A stretch of 64,000 nucleotides of DNA, taken from positions 53,913,105-53,977,104 of the forward strand of contig JAVGWX010000002.1 in NCBI GenBank assembly GCA_036924085.1, written 5' to 3'. The notes beneath the pieces are model-generated. The model ran no database searches. It saw nothing but the letters and a program-made list of their open reading frames with translations, and had not been told where the DNA came from. The stretch comes from Ariolimax columbianus (taxonomy: Eukaryota > Mollusca > Gastropoda > Stylommatophora > Arionidae). Below, piece by piece: positions 1-12,000 of the stretch. A program made the translations under genes and the position numbers. Every line of letters starts with the position of its first letter. The first letter of the stretch is position 1.

Positions 1-79
1 TCAGCCATATTAGCAAGCCACCGCCTGCACGAAGTGAACCACCAAAAACTGATGTTCAACATAATCCAAGAGCACCCAG
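1..79 (+). CDS. G3BP/Rasputin exon (partial): linker before the RRM
   Basis: First coding piece of the G3BP-like gene visible in the window. Reading from base 3 gives a Pro/Lys/Arg-rich stretch (ISKPPPARSEPPKTDVQ) typical of the disordered linker between the NTF2-like and RRM domains of G3BP. The exon ends at 79 before a GTAAAC donor, in phase 2, and joins the exon at 2525 without frame break. The true 5' edge cannot be seen: the window starts inside the exon or right at its acceptor. The N-terminal NTF2-like dimerisation domain must lie upstream of the window. Confidence 0.72.
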
Positions 80-2524
80 GTAAACATTAACTAGATGTTC
101 TTGTTTTGGTATCAATATAGAGCAGTACTTTGAAAATATTCTGGATGTGATATAAATGCATGAAACTTTAGCTGCTGAAAAATAATGGGGAAGATAGCGA
201 GGGCAGTAAATGAACTGCTTGACACTTTATAAGCTTCAATAGCCTGAGGGATGTGGATATGGTCACGGGTGTCTTTCATAAAGACCACAGGCTGGTAATG
301 AATGTTCAGTTATTCCATCATATGCCATTTATCACCCAAACTGGCACACGAGACACCGCTACAGCTGGGGCTCTTGCAGGAAGCCTGAATGGAAGCTTTG
401 ATGTACAGTTGTAGAGCTGGTTTCAGGGCCATTTCTGTTTTACACGATGATGTTGCCAGCTCTTATCTTCTTAGATACTTTGTCAGTGACCGGCAAAATT
501 ATCCTTGACCATCACACCTGGTGGTATCTTTAACCTTTTCCTGTCCTGGATAAGTTTGCCAATTTGTGTCTTTCCTCTGGTAGGGGCAAGTACAGCAATT
601 CTACAAGTCAACGTTTTATTAAAAATAAAATAAATTAATATTGAACAAATTGAGCTAAAATATGATTTCATCATTGCAAGATGCACAATTAGACTATCTA
701 TTCTTCTTCAACATTTGTGCTGAAAAGGACATTTGTGACAAATCCTAGTTTACTGCTAGGCTGTGATATCTGTGCTTTTCGACCTGACACATCTGATATT
801 AGCAGTGTTTTTGGGACTGGGTTAGTCATTCATCTTTGATTTGTAATCTCAGCCAGACTGCACTAGTGTAGCCAGAAGATTACGCACACAAACATCATTA
901 GACTGGACATGTGGTATGGAAGCCCGATAATAGATGGACAAGCAGAACAATGCTTTGGTGGTCATATGCCTGTGCACATCCATGAGGGTGCCTACCTATT
1001 TGATGGTGAGATGGACTAACCAAATACCTAGGACCGCCCCACCCACCCACATTGGTACATCACTGCAAAAGATCGGGATGCACACAGAATTTAGTTAGCT
1101 TCCTCACATTTATGTAAGAATTACAGTGTGATCAATAATGGAGTACAATGTAATCAATAGTAGAGTCACTTTCAGAATTGAGTAAGCATGTTAAAAATAT
1201 AGTATGAACAGAGTTAAATTGTAAGTTTTAACAGTTACCTCCTGGCCAATAACAGGTGGCTGCGCACTACATATACATTCCCTACTCCTATACCATATTT
1301 TCTTTTAAAAAGAATTAAATATCCTAATACATTAATTAATACAAATGACAAGTTTATATAGAAAAATTTAACTTGATCATCACCGACACCGAGGATAATG
1401 TGATGTGAGGCATTAATGCAGAGGTGGAAATTCGAGAGACAAATATTTGTGTAGTCACCGTGATAAGTGTATAGTGGCAACATGTGCGTGAGTTCCATTA
1501 GCACAGACCTTTGTTATATGCCCCAGTCAAAGTCTGAATCAGGTGTGCATTTAACATCCAAGAGTAACCCAGATGTGTGGTCATTTTGTCTGATCAACTA
1601 ATCAATATTTCATGTTTTGATGTACGATTGTCATCAAGCACATTGTGGGGAGTTTCAACGATTGCCACATTGGTAAATACAGTCCTATCTAAAATAATTT
1701 GATATTAAACTGAAGTTTCGCATATGTAGATAATCAAAAATCGTATATGTGATGTCGAAACCTGAAACTCTCCAAACTTACAAAACACAACGCATGTTTC
1801 AGAAGTCAGCGTCAGCATTATCTGATGGAAATTTATGTTTTTAAGGTGGGTAAATCCTTTCAATCTGGAAAAGGTTGCGACCAAACCCACATTCCCTCAA
1901 CTTCGTCTCGCCTGCGACCATCTTTCATATGGTGTCCCTGCACCGATTACTCATTTCCATTTCAGCTTCTGTGGTTCTTCACCAAGTTGCCTTAGATTTG
2001 CATGTGTTCTTTCTGCGGTCCTTCACAATGATGATTCTGGCGATGGTGCCAGTTTCTCTTAGAACATGATTGATCCAATTCCATCATTAACCGGTTATGA
2101 CGGTGTGCGTGTCTTCTTGCTTGCTCCAGGCAAGCAGTTCTTCGTTGGCGATGATGTTCAGCTGGAATATTACTATGAATCCTCATTAGACAGGTTGTGT
2201 GAAATGAATACAATTTTGACATTTCTTTTTCTGTTCTTTCCAACACACTGCACCAAACAGAAACACAGAAAGTACACAACTGTTTAATATTTGTAGTTTG
2301 TATGTTTGTACTGTTCAGTGAAAACCTCCCAACGGTTTGAGCTAGTAAACACTATTCTGCTAGCTATATGCACACCCTAATTAGTTATCATTTTTGACAT
2401 GTATTGTAAGATGCAGATAACATACTCTTCCCTCTGCAATAATGGGTCCCAGGATTCGTGCAAAGAACAGTTAAGTCACCTATTTGACATAATTTGCCAA
2501 CAATGAAATATCTTCTTCCTATAG
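80..2524 (+). other. G3BP intron with old dispersed repeats
   Basis: GT at 80 and AG at 2523-2524 bound this 2.4 kb intron. It contains a fragment of dispersed family D near 745-860, a dispersed repeat near 1390-1610 that recurs at 2785-3060 in the next intron, and a reverse copy of the family G core (about 2335-2395). The stretch 1900-2170 has short open frames on both strands that I do not recognise. Nothing else is identifiable. Confidence 0.6.
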
Positions 2525-2721
2525 AGCTCCCCGGGAGCGCTTCACAGAACGTGACAGAAATAGCGTGAGTCGTGTGGACAGTGATGGTGATGCTGATAGC
2601 ATTAATGGGCGACGGTCCAATAGTGTGGGTGCTGGATCCAGGTACTCAGATAGCCAGCAGCTGTTTGTTGGCAACCTCCCACATAACATCACAGAGAGAG
2701 AGTTGAAGGAATTCTTTGAAT
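2525..2721 (+). CDS. G3BP: G3BP/Rasputin exon: RRM start with RNP2
   Basis: G3BP (Rasputin in flies) is a cytoplasmic RNA-binding protein that nucleates stress granules. This exon encodes a charged Ser/Arg/Asp segment ([12 protein letters not shown]...) followed by the first RRM strand, RNP2 motif LFVGNLP, and the first helix ([10 protein letters not shown]). ATAG precedes the exon and GTAAGT follows it; it enters in phase 2 and leaves in phase 1. Together with exons 3705-3763, 5713-5772 and 7541-7822 it gives a continuous RRM-RGG C-terminus collinear with animal G3BP. The gene symbol is by family recognition; the species has probably one orthologue, which I cannot verify here. Confidence 0.9.
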
Positions 2722-3704
2722 GTAAGTTATACTGAAAATGTATGATTATATATTTGTTCACATGTAGAAAAACTGTGATTAAAGACGACTGTGTGTGGAA
2801 CTAGCAACCTCATCATGCAAATGTTTGAAAAATATGTCACGGCATAGTAGTGTTATCTCATTAAATGGTGATAATGTGGAGGTGGGAAATTGAAGAAAAC
2901 ACATTTTTGGTAAACGCCATGTTATGTGTTTTGTCAATATGTCAATTTCTTTACACATACTATGTAAGTCGCAATCAAAGCCTGAATCGGATGTGTGTTG
3001 AATATCCAACGAGTAATCCAAATGTATGATCATTGGACTGATAAAATAATTTCTTGGGTATTGAAGCCCAACTTTCCGAATTTTATGAAATGTTCTACTT
3101 CCTCCTGCATTTTCTAAGGCTTTGCTTCCCCGGGGTAACGGCTGGTGCTGTGGTGGGGCGAACCCAGAACCTTCAGGTTGTTAGCCGTGTCACTTAAACA
3201 CTCACCCACGCCGTCCGGCATAAAAAGGAATGAAATTCCACTAACTAAATCACAATTCGTTTTAGAGGTCGTTTTTGGTTTTGACTGGTGGCCATTTTTA
3301 GGTTTATTAGAGATAGATTTGTAGCTACGGTAAATGGTGGAGCTATTTATGTTAGAGTAGTCCGCTGAAATATGCTGATCAAGATGTCACATCATTGTTT
3401 TATGTTCCTGGAAACAGTCTGAATCACAGCAGTTTGGCCATAGTGGTGAGCTTACTGACTAGCCTAGCTTGCACTACAGCCAGGAAAACCCAGTAAACTT
3501 TAAGTGTGCAGATTTGGCCATAATTGGGTTTGAACTGTGGTGTAAAACTTTACACAAAAGTATTTTTTGTGCTCAAAGCCAGTCAGAAATGATAGATTTA
3601 CTTTATCATTATTCATAATTTATTTTGGCCATGAAAATATAACCCAATGATGCATAGCTTAAACAAATTTAACATTTAAAACACTGACTTCTATATTTCC
3701 ACAG
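2722..3704 (+). other. G3BP intron with SINE and dispersed repeat
   Basis: A 983-bp intron, GTAAGT to TTTCCACAG. It carries a second copy of the repeat seen at 1390-1610 (here about 2785-3060) and a truncated SINE family A copy at about 3095-3222. A short segment near 3415-3500 resembles sequence in the SINE-like element at 33430-33740. Confidence 0.6.
3095..3222 (-). mobile_element. tRNA-derived SINE, family A (5' part only)
   Basis: On the minus strand the sequence starts with a tRNA-like head (A-box-like GCGTGGGTGAGTGTTTAAG, then B-box-like GGGTTCGCCC) and continues with the family body that contains GTTACCCCGGGGAAGCAAA. The same head and body recur at 14528-14788, 23774-23990 and 55325-55575. 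The copy lacks the 3' half of the family. It sits in a G3BP intron, antisense to the gene. Confidence 0.7.
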
Positions 3705-3763
3705 GCTATGGGAAAGTTGAGGAACTGAGAATCAATACCAAGAGTAGTGGTGGCAAGGTGCCG
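3705..3763 (+). CDS. G3BP: G3BP/Rasputin exon: RRM helix 1 to strand 2
   Basis: Small 59-bp exon between a TTTCCACAG acceptor and a GTGAGT donor. It enters in phase 1 and leaves in phase 0. With the split Cys codon it encodes CYGKVEELRINTKSSGGKVP. The YGKVxELRIN segment is the expected second beta-strand of the G3BP RRM, and GGKVP leads directly into the RNP1 exon, as in vertebrate G3BP (GGKLPNFGFVVF). Confidence 0.9.
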
Positions 3764-5712
3764 GTGAGTGTAAAAATGATCACTATTTTAAAAACAAAAG
3801 TGGCAGTGATGTCTGTAAGTTGCGTCTGACAAAGAGTTGAAACATGATTACTGAGCCACCTTTCTGTCTACTGCTTATGTCTATAGGCTGATGAACACAT
3901 ATACAGTCTTTTTCATCTGTCGTTCTCAAACTCCCGCTACCAAGACTGTAAAAGGACTTTGCAATTGGCATGATTTAGGGTCAGTAGAACGGAATACGTT
4001 GTCGTAGTTTACAGCTTGACTGCGATAATTGCACCTTATGGTCCGACACATCCAATATCAGCAGGTTCCGGGCTAGCCATCCCTATTTGATCCCTTCTCC
4101 TTTGCCAGTCTGCTCTATTGCAGCCTGTTATCCAGGATCACCGCGTGGAGGTGTAGAAGGGTCTTGGCAGCTCTGGTTCGCTGGCCCTGACACTGGCTGC
4201 TGCAGCTCATGCACTGCTCATCATCTTCATCTCACATGCACAGTGAAATTGCAGATAATCATATCTTGAGGAAAGTATAAAGTTTTATATTGAGGCTGAC
4301 TTCATGAGTTTCAAGTTGAGAAGCAGAAAATGAATAGTCAGATTGGTTGGAGAGGTTAGGCAAAAGTGTACGTGGCATTTTCTCTCAAATGTGCTTGTAT
4401 TTTCTTTTTAACAAAGAGTGGGGAAGCATGTGGCCTAGGTAATGTGATCTTTGCTTATAATCATGGTATGACTTCCTTTTGACCTGGCTATAAATCGGGG
4501 GGGGGGGGGGGGTTGTTGTTGATTTCACAGCCGCTGCAAAATCTGCGAAGTTTGTGCTTTGTGATCCTCACTTTCAACATTGAAAGGAAGTGAGATGAAT
4601 TTGATTCTCTGAGTCATTTTTTAATCGAAGCACAAATTTACATATATTTTTTTTCTCATTTAGGGCTTATTGTTGAATAGGAAGTAGCATTATGAAAAAA
4701 CATTACATTTGCCTAAATTCAGTTTGACAGGAGCAAGGTTCTTTATAGGAATACGTTAAGGTTTACTTGACAGTTGTTGTGAAGTACATTTATTAGGTGA
4801 TCTTTGTGCCGATTGGTTTCAGGGAATACTCTGTGTGTAGCTAAGGTCAGGATAGAAGCACAGGTACACTGAGTGCATGATTTAAAAAGTGAATATGTGG
4901 GATCTAACCTGTCTCAGGTAGAAGACTCCAACTCACGGTGTTGCACACCCCAGCATTCATCATTTACCCATCTAGTTCCCCTTGGAACATACGACTGCAA
5001 CATCTATTCCTATTCTGTGCCATCTTCTTGAGTTTCGCAGACGAGGCCCCATTTGAATTGGCTTTCACCTCGACCTTGCAGTTATTCCTAGGCTTTCCCT
5101 GTGCATTCCAATCTAGAGCAAAACTGGTTTTGTTGTCCCAATTCTTTCTGAGAGTATGTCCTATTCATCACCAATATCCTGCTCTATTGGTTTCGCGGTG
5201 TAGTTTTTTTTTGGAATTTACAGTCAGGCCTCGGTATCTACTGATGCAACACATCTGATTTCAACACAGCGTTTTTTAGACCAGGTTTGCCTTCCCTTTT
5301 CGACCCCTAATCTCTTAGCCAGAATGTATGGTTGCAGTTTGTTTCCAAGGCCATCACTTTGAGGCAGAATAGGATCTTGCTCATTTATGAGTCACCTACC
5401 CTGATACAAAACTGATGTTTTGCCCTTCTGGCCATCAAAGATACCCCAACAATTAGCATAAGCTAAAGGTCTGCCATGTGATAATATAGGGAATTTGTCT
5501 TCTGGGTCTGAAAGCAAGCTCCAGTAACAATATCCTGTGTATAATGAATGAATGAAACAAAAAGCTAAGAGCTTGTTTTCCAGAAATAAGAAAGAAAGAA
5601 AAGTTGGTGTTTGATTTTCTATAAATATATATATGAAACAAAAAAAAAACAAAAAAACTAAAGTTTTGGCTCTTCCAGGTAAATAATTAATTGTTCTTAC
5701 TGTTCCTTCCAG
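3764..5712 (+). other. G3BP intron with family D repeats and G16 tract
   Basis: A 1.95 kb intron. It contains a near-complete family D element at about 3925-4230, another D fragment at about 5230-5385, and a G16 homopolymer at 4497-4512. An open frame of 106 codons at 4938-5258 has no recognisable motif and is not called as a gene. The acceptor is TTCCTTCCAG. Confidence 0.55.
3925..4230 (+). repeat. Dispersed repeat family D, about 300 bp
   Basis: One end contains GTAGTTTACAGCTTGACTGC and GGTCCGACACATCC; the other end reads GCAGCTCATGCACTGCTC. The same order of blocks recurs, whole or partial, near 745-860(+), 5230-5385(+), 13790-13965(-), 44515-44800(-), 53555-53870(-) and as an inverted pair at 58755-59185. 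No coding capacity or clear tRNA head was seen, so it may be a SINE, a MITE or a LINE end; class unknown. Confidence 0.65.
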
Positions 5713-5772
5713 AACTTTGGCTTTGTTGTGTTTGAGAGTGCTGAAACCGTACAGAAGATTCTTACAGAGAAG
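5713..5772 (+). CDS. G3BP: G3BP/Rasputin exon: RRM RNP1
   Basis: A 60-bp phase-0 exon encoding NFGFVVFESAETVQKILTEK. NFGFVVF is the RNP1 strand in the exact form used by G3BP (NFGFVVF rather than the commoner KGFGFV), and ETVQKIL is the following helix. The acceptor is CCTTCCAG and the donor GTGAGT. Confidence 0.93.
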
Positions 5773-5838
5773 GTGAGTTAGCTGATAATGTCTTGTTTAC
5801 TACTGCGTTATGTGTATAAACATAGCGACCAATTGTAA

Positions 5839-6656
5839 TTGATACCGACGGTTTTGTAACAAACACTACACAGAACGGAGGGGCAGGAGCATTCCTGAAC
5901 CTACCAAATGGCAGACAAATAACACTGTCACTCGCTACTGGTAAGTACACAAGCAATTTCAGAGCGGAGGCAGAGGCACTGAGGGCGGCAGTGGAAGAAA
6001 TGGTGACACACAGTGAAAATGAGAGCCATATAGTCCTGCTGACAGATGCTCTCGCCGTAGTCACAGCGCTAAAAAGCCAGAAAAACACTGAGCTTAATGA
6101 CTTAAGAGCAGCACTCTGCAAACTGTGCCAGCTGTCCGCACCAAAAAGGGTAGTGGTACAGTGGGTTCCGTCACACTGCAACATCCAAGGCAACGAGGAG
6201 GCAGACAGACTGGCAAAAGAAGGTGCAAGACTACCACAAACAGATACCAGTATGACGTACGAAGAGTCAAAACGGCTTATCAAAGCCAGATACATGAACA
6301 AATGGGAAACCGAACATACTGGTTACACCAAAAACGATGCCTATTACCAGTTGAACCGAAGAGAGCAGGTCGTTGTCTTAAGACTTCGCACTGGCCACAA
6401 CAGACTGAGGTACCACCTATTCAACAAATTGAAGATAGGGTGTACCGATGAATGCCCGTGTGGTACTGGTAAAATGACCGCTGAACATCTGCTGCAGAAC
6501 TGCCCGACATACGAGGATCAGAGAGAGCAGATGTGGCCATTACCAGTGGAACTGCAAGACAAGCTCTATGGCAGTGGCGAGAGCCTCAGGATGACCGCCG
6601 CTTTTTTTGAAAAAATAATGGTTACTGTCTGACTGCGTACGAAGAAGAAGAAGAAG
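5839..6656 (+). mobile_element. I-like LINE 3' fragment (RNase H) in a G3BP intron
   Basis: A 5'-truncated non-LTR retrotransposon. It encodes an RNase H domain from just after the first catalytic Asp (TDG) onward (AEAEALRAAVEEM, LLTDALAVVTAL, WVPSHCNIQGNEEADRLAKE), then a Cys/His C-terminus (CPCGTGKMTAEHLLQNC), a TGA stop and a (GAA)n tail ending at 6656. Only a handful of residues differ from the copy at 38186-40135, so the insertion looks young. Flanks 5820-5838 and 6658-6674 resemble each other (acat..gacc.attgtaa) but not perfectly, so the TSD is tentative. It is in sense orientation to the host gene. Confidence 0.88.
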
Positions 6657-6674
6657 GACATCTGACCATTGTAA

Positions 6675-7540
6675 AAATGGATTTGTGTCGATACCGATTT
6701 CCTGCCATTGTCTACAATTTCAAGAGGGAAAAGTAATTAATTTACTCTATGATCACCATTAACCTGTTCAAAAGATATACAGCAATAATTTGTAGTTTTT
6801 ATGGAGAGTGTTGGGTCAGGTCAAACATGTTTTGTGAGGCGGCCCACAAAGTGCACAGAATTGTTTGGGCCGAGCCTCAACATCAGAAACTAAGCTGATA
6901 ATGATTCAGAAACTGCAAATAACAGCTACCACAGTTCATCGCACGTCGGACCAGCCTTTCATTTCAGAGTGCTTAACACTTCACGTTCTTTTCTGTTTCT
7001 ATATATTTTCCAAGGTCAAAATCTCTTGACACATTTCCCCAATTCTGCGCTTATAGAACTCACATTGCTGACAGTTCTTCCAAAGACAATGGTACATATC
7101 AGGAACATGGGGTGTAGGTAGAATGATGAAGCTTGGGGCGACAATGATCACAAGAACACACATTTTGTAAGAACTCCGAATATTTTTACCAAACGATAGA
7201 TAATGCTCTGAAGTAATAGCTCTTCCACATTCTACATTTGATACTTTCCGCCATAACTAGCTTATCACTAACATACCTGCATCAATATCATGGTGCTGTC
7301 TGTGCTTGATGATAGGAAAGTTTGGAAGTAATGGCAGACAAAACTGTCAGGGGTGATGTGTTTGAATGTTCACTGTGCGGGGTCTCAGCTTTTTGATTTT
7401 CTTCATAGTTTGTAAGTTTAGCTAATTAATAGATTATAAAAAATAATGTCATGTTTGTGAAGTGCTGTGGACAGCATGTCTAGTTCAGCTTATTTTTCCC
7501 ATTTCCACTTGTGTATAATAATTGTTTATTTTATTTTCAG
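6675..7540 (+). other. G3BP intron remainder, no recognised feature
   Basis: Unique-looking AT-rich intron sequence after the LINE insertion, ending in a polypyrimidine tract and TTTTCAG at 7540. I see no open frame or repeat match. Confidence 0.5.
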
Positions 7541-7822
7541 GCATCCCAGCCAATCAAATACAATGGCGAACATCGTTTGAATGTAGAAGAAAAGAAACCT
7601 CGCAATGCTGATGGTACCCGCGGAGGTGGTGGAGGAAGAGGTGGCATGAATCGAGGTGGTGGTCAAGGTTTTGGTCGTTCAGGTACTTATGGCAGTGACC
7701 GCGGAGGCCCAGGTGGCCGTGGCGGAATGAAAACAGGAAGCGGTTTCAACAGCCGTCAGGATACAAGAGGGTCTCCCAGTCTTGGTCCCCGTGGCGGGAT
7801 GTTGCAGCAGGGTCGGCACTGA
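7541..7822 (+). CDS. G3BP: G3BP/Rasputin terminal coding exon: RRM end and RGG tail
   Basis: A phase-0 exon from a TTTTCAG acceptor to TGA at 7820-7822. It begins ASQPIKYNGEHRLNVEEKK, the last RRM strand; RLNVEEKK is diagnostic of G3BP proteins. The rest is a low-complexity Gly/Arg tail with several RGG/RG units (GGGRGGMNRGGG, GGRGGM, GPRGGM), known in G3BP to bind RNA and be Arg-methylated. The tail is about 70 residues long, comparable to vertebrate G3BP. No frameshift or internal stop; the copy looks functional. Confidence 0.95.
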   Translation, partial: ASQPIKYNGEHRLNVEEKKPRNADGTRGGGGGRGGMNRGGGQGFGRSGTYGSDRGGPGGRGGMKTGSGFNSRQDTRGSPSLGPRGGMLQQGRH

Positions 7823-8776
7823 CAACAGAAGTCTAATTGACAGACAAGGTTATGATAACCAGGACTGCGATTCAGTCTCACTCTCAACATGTGTGCATCT
7901 TTGACCTTTCCCATGGTGCTTTACTTTGTTTAACCAAAAAAATCATATTAACATTCTATGTCTGTTGGGCTTGTGACATTACCGTGTTGTTTTTGAGAAG
8001 ATGATAATATGGTGAGGAGTTTGGATGTCGGCCTTCTAAGCTAAGAGGACGCATATTCAAAACCTTGGTCCAGTACAGGTTTTTTCCATCGGAGGTAAAA
8101 TAACCTATTCTGTGCAGTGCATGGTGACTGCTAAGGCAAGCAGCCTTTATTCTTCAGCTTTATAAAACCTCCCAGTGGATCTCAGCAATGGGAACAAACA
8201 CCATAGTGATAGTTTTTTAAAAGTTTTTTTGATAGTAAATAATATGGTGAGAAGCTTGGATAGGAATGACATGACATTTGTCTGTTTACTAACCCAATCA
8301 TGTCATAACACAGAACAGGTGGAGACCTGCAGCCATCGAACGTTGAGTAGTCCATCTGTTAGGTGTGTCTTTTTAAAAATTTACTTGTCTATTTTGCTAG
8401 ATGTCCGTTCATTTGAAGACCTGATCTCAGGGGTGGGTAACCAGCAGTCTTAATGCAGCATATGGCCTTGTAGGTCATTACATGTGGCCTTTTGAATTAA
8501 TCCAAATTTTGCAGAACAATCCTTTTATTTTTATTTATGTTTTTGTTCGTCTTTTATTAAGTTTATTTCAATCTTAAAATTATAACACATTTAAAATACC
8601 AAAGAGTAAAAGAAGATTCAATGAAATATCCTCCTAGACTGAAGACCACAAATAAAACGTATGTAAGTCGTAAAGGCTATTGAGACCTGAAATGCTCATG
8701 ATTTAGTTCTACTGCAGCTAAATCTAATTGAAGTTTTTTTAATGTGGCCTTATTCAGTTTAAAGGTAAAGGTAGTC
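7823..8776 (+). other. Likely G3BP 3' UTR
   Basis: AT-rich sequence directly downstream of the G3BP stop, with no gene-like open frame. A canonical AATAAA lies at 8651-8656, about 830 bp after the stop; another lies at 10989-10994. Which one is used cannot be decided from sequence alone. Confidence 0.45.
8651..8656 (+). terminator. Candidate polyadenylation signal AATAAA
   Basis: Canonical hexamer about 830 bp past the G3BP stop. Single AATAAA motifs are common in AT-rich DNA, so this is only a candidate; 9455-9460 and 10989-10994 are alternatives. Confidence 0.25.
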
Positions 8777-9005
8777 TCATAGCAGATACTGCCGCTTGGA
8801 ATGAAGTGTAGCCTTCATAGTACTAAGCCATAGCTTTGTGAGGTGGGGTGGCCAGTTCCCTTCCTTGCTGCCTTTATTTTCTTCCCTAGCCATCTGCAGG
8901 TACCCATTTACAGCTGGGTCGACTGGAGCTGCCGGTAGCAGAAGTTGTACCCCTGTACCTCTGCCATGAATTGCGAGTGCCCTACCACTGGGAAAATCAT
9001 CCATG
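8777..9005 (-). mobile_element. SINE-like dispersed repeat
   Basis: On the minus strand it contains a promoter-like head (CAGTGGTAGGGCACTCGC), the block AGCTGTAAATGGGTACCTGC and the end block GGGAACTGGCCACCCCACCT. The end block recurs at about 36670-36735, and the AAATGGGTAC region at 36975-37120, so this is a dispersed family. A tRNA origin is suggested by the head but is not certain. Confidence 0.55.
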
Positions 9006-12000
9006 CTGCCTTACAACATGTAAAGGTTTCCCACCCCTGATTTAACAAATTTGGTATGCCTACCATTTCAAATCATTTTATACCTCCCTGATCATATCAT
9101 TCTTGCCTTATGTTCCAATTGAATTGTTGACAGAGATTGATGTTGGGCCAGACTTTTACTCATATTGGATTGACCACAAAATTCTTAGTCAAGACTGACA
9201 GCCTCCCTCTCTGTGAGAGCCAGGTCCTTTAAGTTCACTTTTTCATTTCCCCACATGTATAATATTAGAGTGGCTGATGACAAGATAACTTACAACTGAA
9301 CATGTCTCTGTTGTTGTTTGTTTTCCCTCATCCTGTACATAGATCTCCTATCAAGATTATATATTGTCATCTTCATAAATCTGCCATTGTTACTTTCTCG
9401 TGGAGCGTCACCTGTTTATGCTACCCATGCTCCAAAGCAACCAATTTCTTCACAAATAAATAGTATATGTGTACATACATTCATGGAAGGGAGAGATTAG
9501 TCTCATTTGGTTGCTATGGCAGCATTTAATGGTATGGAGCAAGGTACTGGATCAGTTTTACAGTTACCAAGATGTATATATATCTCTAATATATGACATT
9601 ATTTATTACAGTGCTTTTGTTTTGTCAAAGCTAAAATCATTTGTCAGAATCAGACCTGTTTTTAATTCTCTTTGTTAGAAAGCAACATATGTCTTCAGGT
9701 AGAAATGTTTTCAGGAATTAGAAAAATATGGTTGCTTGTCAGCAGGCCTGAATAGTACAATGGAGAAGCATAATATGTATGCATGCATTCAAAGACTTGA
9801 CGTGTGACATGCAGCTCAGATGTGCAGTATGTACAACTGATCTTATTACAGTTGCATCAATTCATGTAGTTTCCAGCACCTTGAGACTGGACTTGGCGTG
9901 TGACTTGCAGTTCAGACATGCAGTGTGTAAAACTGATCTGATTACAGTTGCATCAATTCATGTAGTTTCTAGCACCTTGAGACTGATAAGAACAAACCAG
10001 GGAAAGTTGTCATCATGTATAGTTGTGGTGTGTTCTTATAGATCTTCATTTCATTAAGGGCCCTCTTTCATAGCTCCCTGTAAAGTTGACGAGTATTTCT
10101 TCATCATATCTCATAACACAGCAGAAGTTATTTATTGTTTCTTTGATCCACTTTACTTTGGATGGATCATTTAAACCGATACCACTGGAAACGCCTCACA
10201 ATGCATCTGCACATTAATGCCAGTTCTGTGCAAATTTATACACATATTTTTTGGTGAATTTATGAAGCTTGGGGATGGAATCTTTGAATCAAGAGTTGAA
10301 CTGACGGTTAACCTGGTAAAAGGGAAAGTAATGATATTGGTGAGGAAACACAACCTCTGGAACAAACATGATAGGAAACAAAGGAACATTGATGATATTT
10401 TGTCATCCACATTGAATTGTGCATTGTATTAAACTTGATATATATCGTTCATTAATAATGAATGCTTTATGAGATAGATAATTCAGTTCTGTACAGTTAA
10501 ATTTAATAATAATTTTATCTCAACTACTTATTTTTTTTTTTTAATTGTCTACGGTGACTGTTCTTGCACAGGACGTTAAGGCACATATCTAGTAATGAGG
10601 TCAGATCGTAATGGATTAAAAGATCATGGACAGGGCTGTATTTTTTTCTCTTGACATCAACATGGAAATTGTATGCCATTTGATTAAATCCCACAGAATC
10701 GAATCATCTTAGAGTTTTCTGAATATGAAACTGTTGTATTAGTCTTATGAATAAATGTCAGCCACCTGAAAGCTAGACTGTTAGTGAACACAATATCGAT
10801 CATTTCAGATAAATCATGTGCTGTCATAGATGTCTTTATATGACAAACAACATAGGTGATTGAGGTGTGAAACATAAGACATACTAATGTACTGAAGGAG
10901 CTTGCTGCCATGTTTCCTGTTGGACATCAAACTTGTCTGTATGAGGCTTGTATTATTAATCATCAGTTATCTTGTTGTCTTTCCTCTCAATAAATACGAT
11001 GTATTGTGGACATGAACGGTGTTTCAGTATTGATCAGTGACTTATTCTATGCAAATACCTGCTGTAAACATTAGACTGATATACATGCTCAAACAACAGT
11101 CATTCTCACTTCTCTTCATCATTTTTATATCATTGTATTTGATAACATATGCAGGTACACATTCTCCTCTTTATTGTTCACCTCAAGGTCTACATTCAAA
11201 GTTATCTAAAAACCGGTTTTTTTCATTAACATCTGCACACTAAAGCTTGTGTTTGGTGCTAAACATGTCTCAACACTGCACATTCTCAGCCCACACCATG
11301 ACATTGATATACCTTTTTTCTCAAGCAAGGTGTGATGTGCCTTCACTGCTATATTAGCACATATTTTAGTTTAGTTTAGTTTGAGCTTGTTTGTGTTATA
11401 AGCTTTAGTTGATAAATATAAAGCACACTAGGAATTTTATTGTCTACATTTATCCCAGTAAACATAATTTACCAATTAGTACGGATAGACTGGGCAATAG
11501 ATTAGCTAAGCGCCAATCTCCTTGACTTCATGTTACCTATTTGTTCCAAACAAAGTACAAGATGACCAATGCAGTTAACCCTCATATTGAAATCCTGTAT
11601 AAAGCCCTCTTGCAGTGATCGATTCAGCAGCAGTTGGTTTTATATGAGATTCCTAGCCCTACACACAAGCCTCTTTAAATCTCCTTTTACGACATGCTTG
11701 GAAGATTACAGTGTATATTTTTTCCTTTGTGTGCCTCTATGGCATGTAACTGACTACCATTCCGAAATAAAAAAAAATTCTAAAACATGTCTGGTCCCAT
11801 GAGTTTGGAATAAGAGATTGTGTACCTGTCATTTTGTTTCTGTTGACTTTGACAGGTAAAAACTACTGGGGTTTGACAAATTTATTTTCCATATTGAAGA
11901 ACAATCAGCTGTAACTTTAAACAGAGTAACATTCCCCTGGAATTGGCAACAAAAAAAACAACCCCACCCCCACATGTCCAGCTCTTGGATTGCCTTAAGG

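Noticed and set aside
1992..2287. Overlapping 95- and 73-codon ORFs in G3BP intron 1
   Set aside because: The His/Arg-rich minus frame suggested a LINE tail, but I could not identify any conserved block.
4938..5258. 106-codon + strand ORF
   Set aside because: Lies inside a G3BP intron, has hydrophobic low-information sequence and no motif.
5762..6301. 179-codon minus-strand ORF in a G3BP intron
   Set aside because: Antisense shadow of the RNase H domain of the LINE at 5839-6656.
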